A stretch of 64,000 nt of DNA from Clostridiales bacterium (lineage in GTDB: Bacteria; Bacillota; Clostridia; Saccharofermentanales; Saccharofermentanaceae). This document shows positions 1 through 8,875 of this stretch, piece by piece (position 1 is the stretch's first letter; the number at the start of each line of letters is the position of its first letter). The notes beneath the pieces were generated by a model. The model saw only the letters and a program-made list of their open reading frames with translations. It searched no databases and was not told the origin of the DNA. The stretch is from NCBI GenBank assembly GCA_017545245.1, contig JAFWPB010000066.1, positions 1 through 64,000 on the forward strand, given 5' to 3'. The position numbers and the translations under genes are program-made.

Positions 1-858
1 ACCGCCACCGCCGCCTCCGCCGCCGCCACCGCTTCCGGAGCTGTGGTGGTAGACTTGCGTGGTCTTACGGACAAAAGTATCCGAATTTTCCAGAGTCTTG
101 CAAAGATTCTTCACCGTGTACTGACTGGAACTTGGAACCGGATCCAGATTGGACTTCATCGTTGAGACGCCTGTAACGATCAAGGCAAGAATGATTGGAA
201 TAAGAATACTGCAGCCATAAATGACGACCAATCCCGTCGAGTGGAACTCCACTTCATCGAGCTTTTTCATGATATTAATGACCGCTTCGCCGTAATTTTC
301 TTCCTGAAGAAGTTTCTTCTGACCATTGAAAAGCATATTACAGTCATCATCCGAGACACTGTAATACGCACTGCCATATGTATAGATCCAGAAGAAACGC
401 ATGCCCGGCTTGTCGATCGTCAGATCGATATAGATACAGATACCCGAATTGTCACGCATGCTGGTGGAAATACAGTTCTCCTTGTAGATCTGCTCCGCAT
501 ATTCTTTGCAGTCCGAATCGCTTGTGCCAAGAGGATTAAGGCGCGTGGTAGCAACGACAACATTGATATCGTCTTTTTCCATCAGCTCCTCGGCCAGTTT
601 CTCGATCGTCTCCGCTTCATCTTCCGTAAAGATCGCCGCATCATCCTGGTAGAGGATCTTCTTTTCCGGAACGATATTCATAAAGATATAAAGCGCGATC
701 GATCCCGCAACGAGAAGGATCAGAAGGATTATGCAGGTAGCCGATGTAGCACTCAGTTCACCCCAGATACTCTTCTTTACCGTGGTCAAAGCACTCTGCT
801 CACTGGCGGACTTCGTTTCTTTTGCCATATTGGAATTGTTCTCCGTATTTGTACTCAT
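1..858 (-). CDS. TPM-domain membrane protein, C-terminus cut by window edge
   Basis: The gene runs off the left edge; 286 residues are visible. After a hydrophilic N-terminus of about 35 residues there is a membrane segment (about 38-60). An extracytoplasmic domain follows, opening with AAIFTEDEAETIEKLAEEL, which is typical of the TPM (YgcG-like) fold. A second membrane segment lies near residue 215. The visible end is a run of glycine codons reaching base 1, the Gly-rich tail common in this family. The start ATG (858-856) overlaps the stop of the zinc-ribbon gene as ATGA, and a GGAGG lies 9 bases upstream, so the two genes are translationally coupled. TPM proteins are linked to envelope or membrane-protein maintenance, but the exact role here is unknown. 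Confidence 0.8.
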   Translation of the reverse strand, partial: MSTNTENNSNMAKETKSASEQSALTTVKKSIWGELSATSATCIILLILLVAGSIALYIFMNIVPEKKILYQDDAAIFTEDEAETIEKLAEELMEKDDINVVVATTRLNPLGTSDSDCKEYAEQIYKENCISTSMRDNSGICIYIDLTIDKPGMRFFWIYTYGSAYYSVSDDDCNMLFNGQKKLLQEENYGEAVINIMKKLDEVEFHSTGLVVIYGCSILIPIILALIVTGVSTMKSNLDPVPSSSQYTVKNLCKTLENSDTFVRKTTQVYHHSSGSGGGGGGGGGG

Positions 859-1940
859 CCGAAAAATCCTCCCAATATCCATCCGATAATGAAACGGCCG
901 ATCACTGCCAGAACTGCCAGTACGGAGAAGAAAAGTACCAGTCTCTTGATCCAGCTGACAGGTGCAACACCTGCAACCTCGCCGGTCTGGCCATTCATGC
1001 AGAAATAGTAATCCTTGCCGCTGTACTTGTAATGCATGAACCATACCGGAAGCATCGCGTACTTCATCTCCGGCTCATAGATCACGCTGTCGTCCCGCTT
1101 TACTGTAAATGATTTGTTGTATTTACCTACACTCGGGGCGATCTCCTGGGTAATGTAACTCTTAAGTCTGTCGATCAGGCGGGGTTTGAGGTCATCTCCG
1201 GTCAGGTCATATCTTTCTGCGAAGAATCCTTGCATATATGCCGGATCGAATTTGCGTAATTCGTTGTACTTGAAAGGCTCGATCGCCTCCATCAGGTCAT
1301 CTTCTATCCTGGTGGCACCATCGAGCGGGATGCGCTTCCAGGCCAGCTGATTTCTTCTTGTTACATTATAGTAAGAAGTCGTAACAGTAGTGGTATTGCC
1401 GATTGTGACCGAAGTCTGCGTGACACCTTCACCACTTAGATCGACCAGTGCTTCGACATCGTAGAGCCAGAACGGAACATAAAGACCAGTCAACTTCTCG
1501 ATATTCTTTTTGCTTACAAAATCGATTGGAGTCCAGCGGCCGCCCTTGCACCATGTAAAGAACTTCTGCACGGCTTCGTCTCTTCCGTATTTGAAAGGAA
1601 TGATGTAGTCCGGTGAAAACTCATCCACAAGTCTCTGGCTGATGATGGCCGGTGATCCGCAGAATGCGCAGAACGTCGCACTTGTATTTGCGTCTGCCAC
1701 GACACTTGCGCCGCAGGCGTTACAGATAAAGACCTGCCCGTCATCGCCCAGCTTTTTACGGATGCGCTGGTTCGATTTTTCTTTTTTCGCGGAATCTCCC
1801 GGTTTTCCTTCCGGAAGGATCGTATCTTTCAGCTCGCTTGCTTTAAAAGAACTCATGCAGTATTCACAGACCATCAACTGACGGTCCGCATCAAACACAA
1901 GATTACCTGCACAATTGGGGCATTTGATTGAATCGGCCAT
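855..1940 (-). CDS. Double zinc-ribbon protein with C-terminal membrane anchor
   Basis: The 361-residue protein opens with a zinc ribbon (CPNC near residue 8, CEYC near 26). A second ribbon follows around residues 73-95 (CNAC, CAFC). The middle region is rich in aromatic residues and contains a stretch like those of TFIIB-type zinc-ribbon proteins. One hydrophobic segment near residues 333-356 ends the protein, so the ribbons should lie in the cytoplasm. AGGAG precedes the ATG. The last codon overlaps the start of the TPM gene, suggesting the products act together at the membrane. The function is not known. Confidence 0.8.
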   Translation of the reverse strand: MADSIKCPNCAGNLVFDADRQLMVCEYCMSSFKASELKDTILPEGKPGDSAKKEKSNQRIRKKLGDDGQVFICNACGASVVADANTSATFCAFCGSPAIISQRLVDEFSPDYIIPFKYGRDEAVQKFFTWCKGGRWTPIDFVSKKNIEKLTGLYVPFWLYDVEALVDLSGEGVTQTSVTIGNTTTVTTSYYNVTRRNQLAWKRIPLDGATRIEDDLMEAIEPFKYNELRKFDPAYMQGFFAERYDLTGDDLKPRLIDRLKSYITQEIAPSVGKYNKSFTVKRDDSVIYEPEMKYAMLPVWFMHYKYSGKDYYFCMNGQTGEVAGVAPVSWIKRLVLFFSVLAVLAVIGRFIIGWILGGFFG

Positions 1941-2096
1941 TTTTCTACTCCTACGAAATCGTCTTCTGTCATTTTATCATTTTTCTCTTTTTGTTGCGAT
2001 ATAAGAAAGATGTGCTAAACTTTGAATCATTACCTGCCGCGGACATCTGCGAATGAACGCAGAACTATCGCAGCGTGTAAAAAACAAAGAAGGACC

Positions 2097-2666
2097 ATGG
2101 CCACTATGTTTGACTTCATACAAGACATAGACTTTCAGATCCTGGACTTTATCCAGGAACATTTCCGCAGTTACTGGGGAGATCGCGTCATGGTGTTTTT
2201 TACTTACTTAGGAAGCGCAGTGGTCTGGGTCATTTTCTGCGCGATCCTGCTTCTCATCCGAAAGACCAGAAGAGACGGCATCGTCGCCTCCTGCGGACTT
2301 CTCACAGGTGTACTTGTTGCCAATGTGATCATTAAAAATATCGTGCAGCGCGCACGTCCCTGCTGGATACGGGATGGCTTTCCGGTCCTGATCAAAAACC
2401 CCAAAGACTACTCCTTCCCGTCAGGGCATACGATGGCCGCCACCGTTTTTACGGTCATCATGATCAAAAAGCACCCGAGACTCGCCTTTGTCCTCGTCCC
2501 GATCGCGCTTCTGATCGCCTTTTCACGACTCTATCTATATGTGCATTTTCCAAGTGATGAACTTTTTTCTATCGCTGCAGGCATCGTGATCGGACTCACC
2601 GCTTGCCATATCGAGAAGAAGGTCACGGCGAAAGAACCGAGCGCTTCGGAAGCCCCGTCGCATTGA
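2097..2666 (+). CDS. PAP2-family phosphatase
   Basis: The 189-residue integral membrane phosphatase has all three PAP2 signature motifs: KNIVQRARP (K-x6-RP), PSGHT, and SRLYLYVHFPSD (SR-x5-H-x3-D). About five hydrophobic segments are seen. Known relatives dephosphorylate undecaprenyl diphosphate or phosphatidylglycerol phosphate at the outer face of the membrane; the substrate here is inferred only. The ATG at 2097 follows AAGAAGG closely; ATG 2106 is an alternative with better spacing. A possible promoter is TTGCGA (1994-1999), 16 bases, TAAACT (2016-2021). The gene converges with the next one, leaving only 5 bases between stops. Confidence 0.88.
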   Translation: MATMFDFIQDIDFQILDFIQEHFRSYWGDRVMVFFTYLGSAVVWVIFCAILLLIRKTRRDGIVASCGLLTGVLVANVIIKNIVQRARPCWIRDGFPVLIKNPKDYSFPSGHTMAATVFTVIMIKKHPRLAFVLVPIALLIAFSRLYLYVHFPSDELFSIAAGIVIGLTACHIEKKVTAKEPSASEAPSH

Positions 2667-2671
2667 GGTCC

Positions 2672-3757
2672 TTACAAAGATTCCTCCGGCTCAGACTTTT
2701 TACTATTCTCAGAAGGCGTCTTCGTCTGCATCTCTTTGATACATGCACGAAGATCATCCAGATAGCCGTTGCTTCCGATTGCCTGCTCCGCTTCCTCGAT
2801 TCTCTTAAGGACACGGCTGAAATCATATGTAGAATGAACCGGTGTTTCCTGCGCCTGCTCCTCAGGATCAGAAATCTCCCGCCACAGTGCTTTTCGAGAG
2901 GAATCGAAGGCGAGCCCTAATGCAATCTCACACAGTATCAAAAGCACTGCAAAAATCACTATCCGGTCAAGAAGACTGGTTCGCAGTTCTTTTAGATCAT
3001 CTGTCGCATCTTCTATGACGATACGGTGAAGAAGTTCATCCGGAGATACATCCGCCATCTCAAGTTGTTCCGGAAGGAAAACGTCACCTGCCCGGTCCGC
3101 CCAGATCCGATATCTGCAGCTCTTGAACCATCCGGTCTTATTCCCTCTCTCAATCAGATCTTTACAGTAATCCTGCCAGTCCAGCTGTTCTTCGATCGCA
3201 ATAGGCATGATCGAAAAGACCTTGGAGCTTGCGCCGGTCATTACGTATTCATACCCCATGAATCCGGTTGCTTCTGTCGCGACCAGAACTCCTTGTACAG
3301 GAATATAGCAGTACTCATCCTTAAAAATGCATGCAGTTTTAACCTGGTCGCGTATATCATTCATTTCACTTAGGCTCAGGCCGACAAAATCTGTCGAGTA
3401 GTACGGACCTTCGTCATCTGTCACTAAGCTTTGCGCGGTCCACTCCACATTGAAAAGGCTTCGCTCGCTGACCAAAGGATTTTTATCCCTCAACGGCGAG
3501 TAGGTATTCGACAGTGTATCGATGTATGCCGCCATTTGCTCATCATTGAACTGCGCCTCGGCGTCCGCTCTTATCTCAGCGTAATCAAGAATATTCCTAT
3601 AACCAACTTCACGATTCTTCAGCATCGTGTCGTATTTATCTGTCAGAATCTTGTACTCCTGAAGTGCAGAGCCGATAAAGAGCAATGCGAGCATCAGTGC
3701 CGGGAAGAGGAAAAGGAGGATCCATGTTCCGAGTTTGGAAGATGCGTTCTTTTTCAT
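2672..3757 (-). CDS. Two-TM membrane protein, paralogue of upstream gene
   Basis: The 361-residue protein has an N-terminal membrane segment (about 12-33), an extracytoplasmic domain of about 220 residues, a second membrane segment near 270-290 and a cytoplasmic tail of about 65 residues. The tail contains VLKRIEEAEQAIGSNGYLDD, which matches the tail of the neighbouring 3754-4761 product, so the pair arose by tandem duplication. The topology resembles one-domain extracytoplasmic sensors, but no kinase, HAMP or GGDEF domain is present. The ATG at 3757 overlaps the upstream stop as ATGA and follows GGAGGTG, fixing the start. No function recognised. Confidence 0.75.
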   Translation of the reverse strand: MKKNASSKLGTWILLFLFPALMLALLFIGSALQEYKILTDKYDTMLKNREVGYRNILDYAEIRADAEAQFNDEQMAAYIDTLSNTYSPLRDKNPLVSERSLFNVEWTAQSLVTDDEGPYYSTDFVGLSLSEMNDIRDQVKTACIFKDEYCYIPVQGVLVATEATGFMGYEYVMTGASSKVFSIMPIAIEEQLDWQDYCKDLIERGNKTGWFKSCRYRIWADRAGDVFLPEQLEMADVSPDELLHRIVIEDATDDLKELRTSLLDRIVIFAVLLILCEIALGLAFDSSRKALWREISDPEEQAQETPVHSTYDFSRVLKRIEEAEQAIGSNGYLDDLRACIKEMQTKTPSENSKKSEPEESL

Positions 3758-4761
3758 TTCTGCACCTCCGTTTCTCCGGGAACAGCTGTTCCTAGCTTCT
3801 GCGGATTCGCTAAAAGCTTCTGCCACTCTTCACGGATATTATCGAGGTACGCACTCGGGCCAAGTGAACTCTCCGCATCGTCTATCGTTCTCAGGAACAC
3901 ATCAGATCTATGATCCTGCTCAAGACCTGACTCTTCCGCGGTTATCTTTACAAGGCCGCGTTTTTTCTCCTTGCGGTAAATGAGAATGCCGACGGCCACC
4001 ATCAGCACAGTTACGGCCGCATCCGTAATTAGAGCGGAAAGAACGGCTTTCACGGATCTCTCTTTCCACAGTGCTCTCACAGGAGATGTGTCCAATAATA
4101 CAGCCGCTTTAAAATCTCTGCCACTTGTCGTCGGAATCCCGATCGTCTGGAAAAGATAGTCCTTGTATGACCCGCTGGTTCCCGACTCCTCTCTCAATGC
4201 AGAAAGGATTTTCTTCTGCAGGTCGGTGTCTACAATATCTGCAAACTGGTTCGAATAATAAAGCACTCCACCTTCTACCAGATGTTCTTCTAAACCCTGA
4301 CGTGAAGCCAATTCCGGGGGCACGTCATACATGAAGAGCGGATTGATCAACTTGCAATAGACACGGTTATTCTCCCACATCATGAAGTCGCCGTCGTTGT
4401 CTTTCATGAGATAGATCTTCAGGGGATCGGAACCGGAAGACGGACTCTTCATTGTCGCTTCTGAAATCGATACATTTTCCAGGTCTGGGTTTTCTTTCTG
4501 GATATCTGTTGCATAGAATGCCTGACTGGCCTCGGAGATGTAGGATTTTCCCGGAAACGCGATCTCATACTGCTGGTCATAGATCATGAAACCATATACT
4601 TCCTGGCACTTCGCAGCAAGCTGCTCTTCCAGCTCCGGATCGATCTTCTGGTGCAGTACCCATATCTGAAGTCCTGAGATCCCAAGAGAAATCAAAAGGA
4701 AAAGTATACACATCCACTTCACCGGACGAAACTGTTTTGAATGAATTGCTTCCTTGATCAT
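3754..4761 (-). CDS. Two-TM membrane protein, paralogue of downstream gene
   Basis: The 335-residue protein has a membrane segment at about 16-36, an extracytoplasmic region of about 190 residues, a second segment near 240-262 and a cytoplasmic tail. The tail motif TIDDAESSLGPSAYLDNIRE is related to the tail of the next gene. The stop overlaps the next start by four bases, so the two are one operon and probably partners, perhaps a heteromeric sensor or scaffold (inference). No enzymatic motif was seen. The domain is not recognised. Confidence 0.75.
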   Translation of the reverse strand: MIKEAIHSKQFRPVKWMCILFLLISLGISGLQIWVLHQKIDPELEEQLAAKCQEVYGFMIYDQQYEIAFPGKSYISEASQAFYATDIQKENPDLENVSISEATMKSPSSGSDPLKIYLMKDNDGDFMMWENNRVYCKLINPLFMYDVPPELASRQGLEEHLVEGGVLYYSNQFADIVDTDLQKKILSALREESGTSGSYKDYLFQTIGIPTTSGRDFKAAVLLDTSPVRALWKERSVKAVLSALITDAAVTVLMVAVGILIYRKEKKRGLVKITAEESGLEQDHRSDVFLRTIDDAESSLGPSAYLDNIREEWQKLLANPQKLGTAVPGETEVQK

Positions 4762-4925
4762 CTTCCCTGTCCCTCTTTATTTATGCTCCTATGATACCAT
4801 ATTCTCAAGCCCTTTCCCTGCTACCATTCACAGTTTGTTCATTTCCTATGAATAGTTTTATAAAACTTATGCCATAGGATATATATAGAGGATGATTTGT
4901 GTATGTCATTGGGGAGGAAAAACTT

Positions 4926-5126
4926 ATGAAGAGGATAAGAAAAAACCGTAAGGGTTTTACACTGGTAGAAATGGTTATCGTTATCGCCATCATCGTAATT
5001 TTAGCGCTGGTTATTTTCTACGATGTCGTTGATTACATGAATGCGGCCAAGAGTGCTACGGCAAAGATGTCAGAACATAATTCCGCAATTGCAGAAGGCA
5101 CGGCTGATATTTCCGCCAACTTGTAA
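4926..5126 (+). CDS. Small type IV prepilin-like protein
   Basis: The 66-residue peptide carries a textbook prepilin leader. Basic residues (MKRIRKNRK) are followed by G-FTLVEM and a hydrophobic helix of about 20 residues. A prepilin peptidase would cut after the glycine and the Glu at position 5 of the mature form is present. GGGAGG precedes the ATG at 4926; an earlier ATG at 4899 has no such site. The product is very short for a pilin, so it may be a minor pilin, a pseudopilin or a remnant. No assembly ATPase, peptidase or platform gene lies in this window. A strong terminator follows at 5151. Confidence 0.75.
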   Translation: MKRIRKNRKGFTLVEMVIVIAIIVILALVIFYDVVDYMNAAKSATAKMSEHNSAIAEGTADISANL

Positions 5127-5150
5127 GCCTGTTAACACTCCAATCCAAAA

Positions 5151-5191
5151 GGCGCCTCCCGATAGGTTTGATCACTCGGGAGGCGCCTTTT
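5151..5191 (+). terminator. Rho-independent terminator after prepilin-like gene
   Basis: A 12-bp perfect stem (5151-5162 with 5176-5187, GGCGCCTCCCGA paired with TCGGGAGGCGCC) is followed by TTTT. CCAAAA precedes it, so it could also stop transcription from the opposite strand, where the lipoprotein gene ends at 5254. Confidence 0.9.
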
Positions 5192-5253
5192 ACTATGTGC
5201 TGTGCTTGCTGTTCTTTCTGGTTCTTCTTATCTTCGCTTGAAAAAGGAAAGTT

Positions 5254-7866
5254 TTATTTGATCGATTTTTCGATCGATTCTATGATCTCTACTGCTTTTT
5301 CGTTTGCATCCTGACCATAGTAGATAAACTCCTCTATTCCATGCAGGATGATGTCCGTTGCGTCTTCATCGCAAGCATATCTCTTGGTCGCAGATCCGAT
5401 AAACTCCTCAAACTCCTGAATATCTTCCACGCTCACGGTCATCTCGTAAGAATCGTCAGGCAAACCTATCACGCGTGCTGTACTGAGGAGCGTTCTCCAG
5501 TCCTCCACGATTCCTTCGTATTCTATGGTGGGGCTGAAGTAATATGAGTCCATCATCATATCAGAATAGACAAGCTTCATTCCGTTTTTGAGATAGACCT
5601 GACTGGTTTGTTCAAAAGCCGTCTTATTTAACGGCAGGCTGGCATTCGGGTCTTCATAGAACTCCTGGTTCACTGCACAAAGTTTACTCTGCTCATCCGA
5701 AGAAAGAACGTACGAGATGAAACTCCATGCCTTTTCCTTATTGGCGCTGTAAGATGCTATACCAAGAGAAATATCCGCATCAACAACATAGTCCTGCGTA
5801 CCAAAGCCCGGATATCCGTTCCAGTAGATATCGTCGCCGAGAGTCTGTGGATACAGGTATGCCCAAAGAGAGTTTACCTGGGCCATCTCCAACGCATGGT
5901 TTAAGTAGCGCTTATTATTTATGCTGATCTGGGCCGCCGGATTCAGCGGAGTCTGGCTGATCCTGTCTTCTGCCGTGACTACTGCTTCGATAATGGAAGC
6001 AAGATCTTCCTGACGGATGGATACGGAACCTTGTTCATAGTCGATACGACCGTCAAGAATATTATTCAGGTAATCCCTGAAATCAGAAGCACTTGCCGAC
6101 ACAGGTAAAAGGCTCGTTCCTTCCGGGAGATTGATAATGATCCTTCTTAAATTGGAGATGGTAAAGTGATTCGGATCTCCGATCAACACTTCATTGTAAA
6201 GAAGTGCATTTACATGATATGTGACCGGCAGCTGGTAGAGTTTGCCATCTTTGGAATATACGTCCAGGACATTACCGAAGAACTCTTCCCGATTGATACC
6301 ATGAATACTGTCGATATAGGGATTCAGATCCGTGAGAAGACGGTTCGAATCGAATTTCTCATATCCGTCAAGTCCATAGATCAGATCTGGGCCGGAGCCG
6401 GAAAGCATCTGTGTATACAGGTTTGCGATCGCTCTTTCCCTCTGATCCTCTTCTTCCGTCCAGTAACTGCTGAAATCCGAATAGTCGGTCATCTTGATCC
6501 ATACGTCATTGTCAGGAAGCGAATTGAAATCAGAAACGGCTTCACAGATTTTGCTCTTATCCAGATCAATACCGCCCAGCCAAACAACTGTCTGACCAAA
6601 ATGCGGGTTTTCCGAAGCTTTGTAAAGATGGATCAGGACAGGCGTGGTCTTATTCTTCTCCTGCTTCAGCGTGCACACCAGGATATCGGCTGAAGACTCA
6701 TCACTGCTCTTACTCTCTGGAGACAGTTCTTTTGACTCGGCATCAAAATCTGTTTCATCGATACTGTTGATGATCTTAATCGGCTGCTCCATCTTTCCTT
6801 CACGAAGGACCTTGATCGTTCCTCCGGTCAGAAGGCTTCGGTTCAGATCCGTCTGATTCCAGTCGAAGAGCTGTCTGAATTCACCTGTGCTCAGATCAAG
6901 TTTGCCAAGTGCATTTTTCGTCATGGCATAAAGACCATTGTTGGACTGGGTAACGATCATGCCGCCCAGATTCTGCGCACTGATCTGATTGCCGATCGCC
7001 ACGTTTCCGTCGGTCAAACGGACGATCTTACTGTTAAGCTGCTCATCAGACATGTAAAGCAGTTCAATATAGTACACATCATTTTCTTTGGAAATACCGG
7101 CACACTCGTAATAGTAATCGCCGTCCAGATTCAGATACTGGATCGGTTTTCCATCCGGTGTCACATAAAGGATGCAGCTCGAAGTGACCAGAATATAATT
7201 GCCTTCTTCCGTGATCATCGCTCCGGATACATTATAGGTATATCCGTCCAGCTTAAAAAGCTCTGCCGGTTCGCCCAGTTTCTCACCATTGGTGGAATAC
7301 TTCTGCACGAAGATGTACATATCCTGGTAGTTGTTTTCATACTTCACGTAGAAATTGACGATATTCCCGTCTTTATCACTCTGGAAACAGGATTCGTTCA
7401 AGATGCCCTGATACTCTTCTTTATTAATCGAACCGAGATATTTTCCATCAAAGTCGTAGATCAGATAGTATTCCTTGTTATAAACCCCCGGGCCCGCGGC
7501 ATCCGGAATTTCGCTTCTATCCCTTTCGAACATAAAAGAACTATAGATATCCGTGCCTTTCAGAAGGAACACATTATCCAGGAACAAAGGATTCGAAAGA
7601 GAACGCTGAACCAGCGAATCCTCGCTTCCGTTATTCATATCGGGAACTTTCAGAGGCGTTTCACTGTAATCGTAGAAATAGTCCCGGTTCTTCTTCAGGC
7701 CAAGATCTTTGGGATCGGAAACAGGTTCTGTCATAGGATGATCCGATACAAGGCTACTCTCCTTGTTCTTCTTGTTCCGCTCGTAGGCGCACCCCGAGAA
7801 CGGCAGTGCCATCGACACTGTCATCAGGAAAGCAAGTAAGCATGTTGTTGTCTTTCTTTTTTTCAT
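5254..7866 (-). CDS. Large lipoprotein with C-terminal solute-binding-like domain
   Basis: The 870-residue lipoprotein has a signal peptide with lipobox PFSGC (Cys 26). Residues about 60-380 contain repeated short beta-type segments (for example LIYDFDGKYLGSI, LYVTPDGKPIQYLNLDG) that look like a beta-propeller. Residues about 420-870 resemble family 1 extracellular solute-binding proteins (SGSGPDLIYGLDGYEKF, QLPVTYHVNALLYNEVLIGD, a late EKAWSFISYVL motif). No ABC permease or ATPase gene is nearby, so it may serve a distant transporter or act as a sensor. The ATG at 7866 starts MKKRKTTTC; the ribosome site is weak. A weak promoter-like TTTACA/AATAAT lies upstream. The fusion is unusual. Confidence 0.78.
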   Translation of the reverse strand: MKKRKTTTCLLAFLMTVSMALPFSGCAYERNKKNKESSLVSDHPMTEPVSDPKDLGLKKNRDYFYDYSETPLKVPDMNNGSEDSLVQRSLSNPLFLDNVFLLKGTDIYSSFMFERDRSEIPDAAGPGVYNKEYYLIYDFDGKYLGSINKEEYQGILNESCFQSDKDGNIVNFYVKYENNYQDMYIFVQKYSTNGEKLGEPAELFKLDGYTYNVSGAMITEEGNYILVTSSCILYVTPDGKPIQYLNLDGDYYYECAGISKENDVYYIELLYMSDEQLNSKIVRLTDGNVAIGNQISAQNLGGMIVTQSNNGLYAMTKNALGKLDLSTGEFRQLFDWNQTDLNRSLLTGGTIKVLREGKMEQPIKIINSIDETDFDAESKELSPESKSSDESSADILVCTLKQEKNKTTPVLIHLYKASENPHFGQTVVWLGGIDLDKSKICEAVSDFNSLPDNDVWIKMTDYSDFSSYWTEEEDQRERAIANLYTQMLSGSGPDLIYGLDGYEKFDSNRLLTDLNPYIDSIHGINREEFFGNVLDVYSKDGKLYQLPVTYHVNALLYNEVLIGDPNHFTISNLRRIIINLPEGTSLLPVSASASDFRDYLNNILDGRIDYEQGSVSIRQEDLASIIEAVVTAEDRISQTPLNPAAQISINNKRYLNHALEMAQVNSLWAYLYPQTLGDDIYWNGYPGFGTQDYVVDADISLGIASYSANKEKAWSFISYVLSSDEQSKLCAVNQEFYEDPNASLPLNKTAFEQTSQVYLKNGMKLVYSDMMMDSYYFSPTIEYEGIVEDWRTLLSTARVIGLPDDSYEMTVSVEDIQEFEEFIGSATKRYACDEDATDIILHGIEEFIYYGQDANEKAVEIIESIEKSIK

Positions 7867-7937
7867 CGGTCATCCCATTTTTCGTCAGATATTATTCTCT
7901 TATACTTCGCATTGTAAAGCATAAAAGAAACGAAAAA

Positions 7938-7966
7938 GTGACAGAATTGCAATTGTATTGTATAAT
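7938..7966 (+). promoter_or_regulatory. Promoter for PanT-like/coaX genes
   Basis: GTGACA (7938-7943), a 17-base spacer and TATAAT (7961-7966) form a near-consensus sigma-A promoter. Transcription would start near 7973, giving a leader of about 138 bases before the ATG at 8111. The leader holds a small CCCG/CGGG hairpin near 8080-8092; no known riboswitch was recognised. Confidence 0.7.
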
Positions 7967-8110
7967 CTTCTCGTCGAAACCACTTTGCTGTTTCAAGTGC
8001 CCGAATTTGCAGGTATCGCGGTATGAACCTGACAGCGGCATAAGAAAGCAAAGAAGGAAGGCAGGTAATTGTATCCCGTTTCGGGAATAATAACAAAGGA
8101 GGGTTTGATT

Positions 8111-8836
8111 ATGAAAAAGCAAACTCAGAAAACAAAAGCCATCGCTTTGATGGGTATTCTCACCGCCCTGCTCTTGATCATGGCATTTACACCTCTTGGA
8201 TATCTTAAGGTAGGCGCGATCTCTATTTCCCTTTTAATGATTCCTGTTGCACTCGGCGGTATCGCTCTTGGTCCTGTTGCGGGCGCGATCCTCGGCACGA
8301 TCTTCGGTATTACCAGTTTTGCCCAGTGCTTCGGTGCAGATGTATTCGGCACATTCCTCATGGAGCTGAATCCTTTCTTCACATTTGTTATGTGCATCGG
8401 TGCCAGAGCCCTTGCCGGCTTCCTGGCTGGTCTTATTGCAAAAGCATTCCAGACTCTGTCCCTGCGCGTGAAGCATAAGGAGACCGTCACCTCCATCGGT
8501 TACGCTGTAACCGGTCTTTGCGCCGCACTTTTTAATACGGTTTTCTTCATGGGCTGCCTGATCCTCTTCTTCTGGAACAACACCAAGTTCCTCGAGACCA
8601 TGGAAAGCTGGGGCATCACCACTGAGAACCTCGCCAAGTTCTTCGCTGCTTTTGTCGGCGTCAATGCATTGGTCGAGGCTGCTGCAGGTCTAGTCATTAC
8701 CGCAGCCATCGCTTTTGCCCTGCACAAGGCAAGACTGATCCCGTTCATCGGACCGGTTTTCAGAAACAAGCCTTTGAACGCACCGGATTTGAAAAACACG
8801 TCTTCGGCAGCATCCGACGCAAGCAGCGCCAAATAA
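8111..8836 (+). CDS. ECF transporter S component, probably pantothenate (PanT-like)
   Basis: The 241-residue polytopic protein begins MKKQTQKTKAIALMGILTAL, with the N-terminal Ala-x3-Ala-type helix of ECF substrate-binding (S) components. Five to six membrane segments are seen. It ends in a Ser/Ala-rich cytoplasmic tail. Such components deliver vitamins and need a shared EcfAA'T energising module, which is not in this window. The next gene, 39 bases downstream, is coaX, so pantothenate is the likeliest substrate (inference from context). AAAGGAGGG lies 8 bases before the ATG, deciding the start over an earlier ATG at 8069. Confidence 0.8.
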   Translation: MKKQTQKTKAIALMGILTALLLIMAFTPLGYLKVGAISISLLMIPVALGGIALGPVAGAILGTIFGITSFAQCFGADVFGTFLMELNPFFTFVMCIGARALAGFLAGLIAKAFQTLSLRVKHKETVTSIGYAVTGLCAALFNTVFFMGCLILFFWNNTKFLETMESWGITTENLAKFFAAFVGVNALVEAAAGLVITAAIAFALHKARLIPFIGPVFRNKPLNAPDLKNTSSAASDASSAK

Positions 8837-8875
8837 GCATAAGCCTTAGAAAAGAGCATTTATCAGGAGCATCCT

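Noticed and set aside
8000..8110. Possible TPP riboswitch in the leader of the PanT-like gene (TGAACCTGA is present)
   Set aside because: The CTGAGA half and the conserved TAAT-x-CC-x-GCG-x-AGGGA stretch are missing or heavily altered. A covariance search with the TPP model would settle it.
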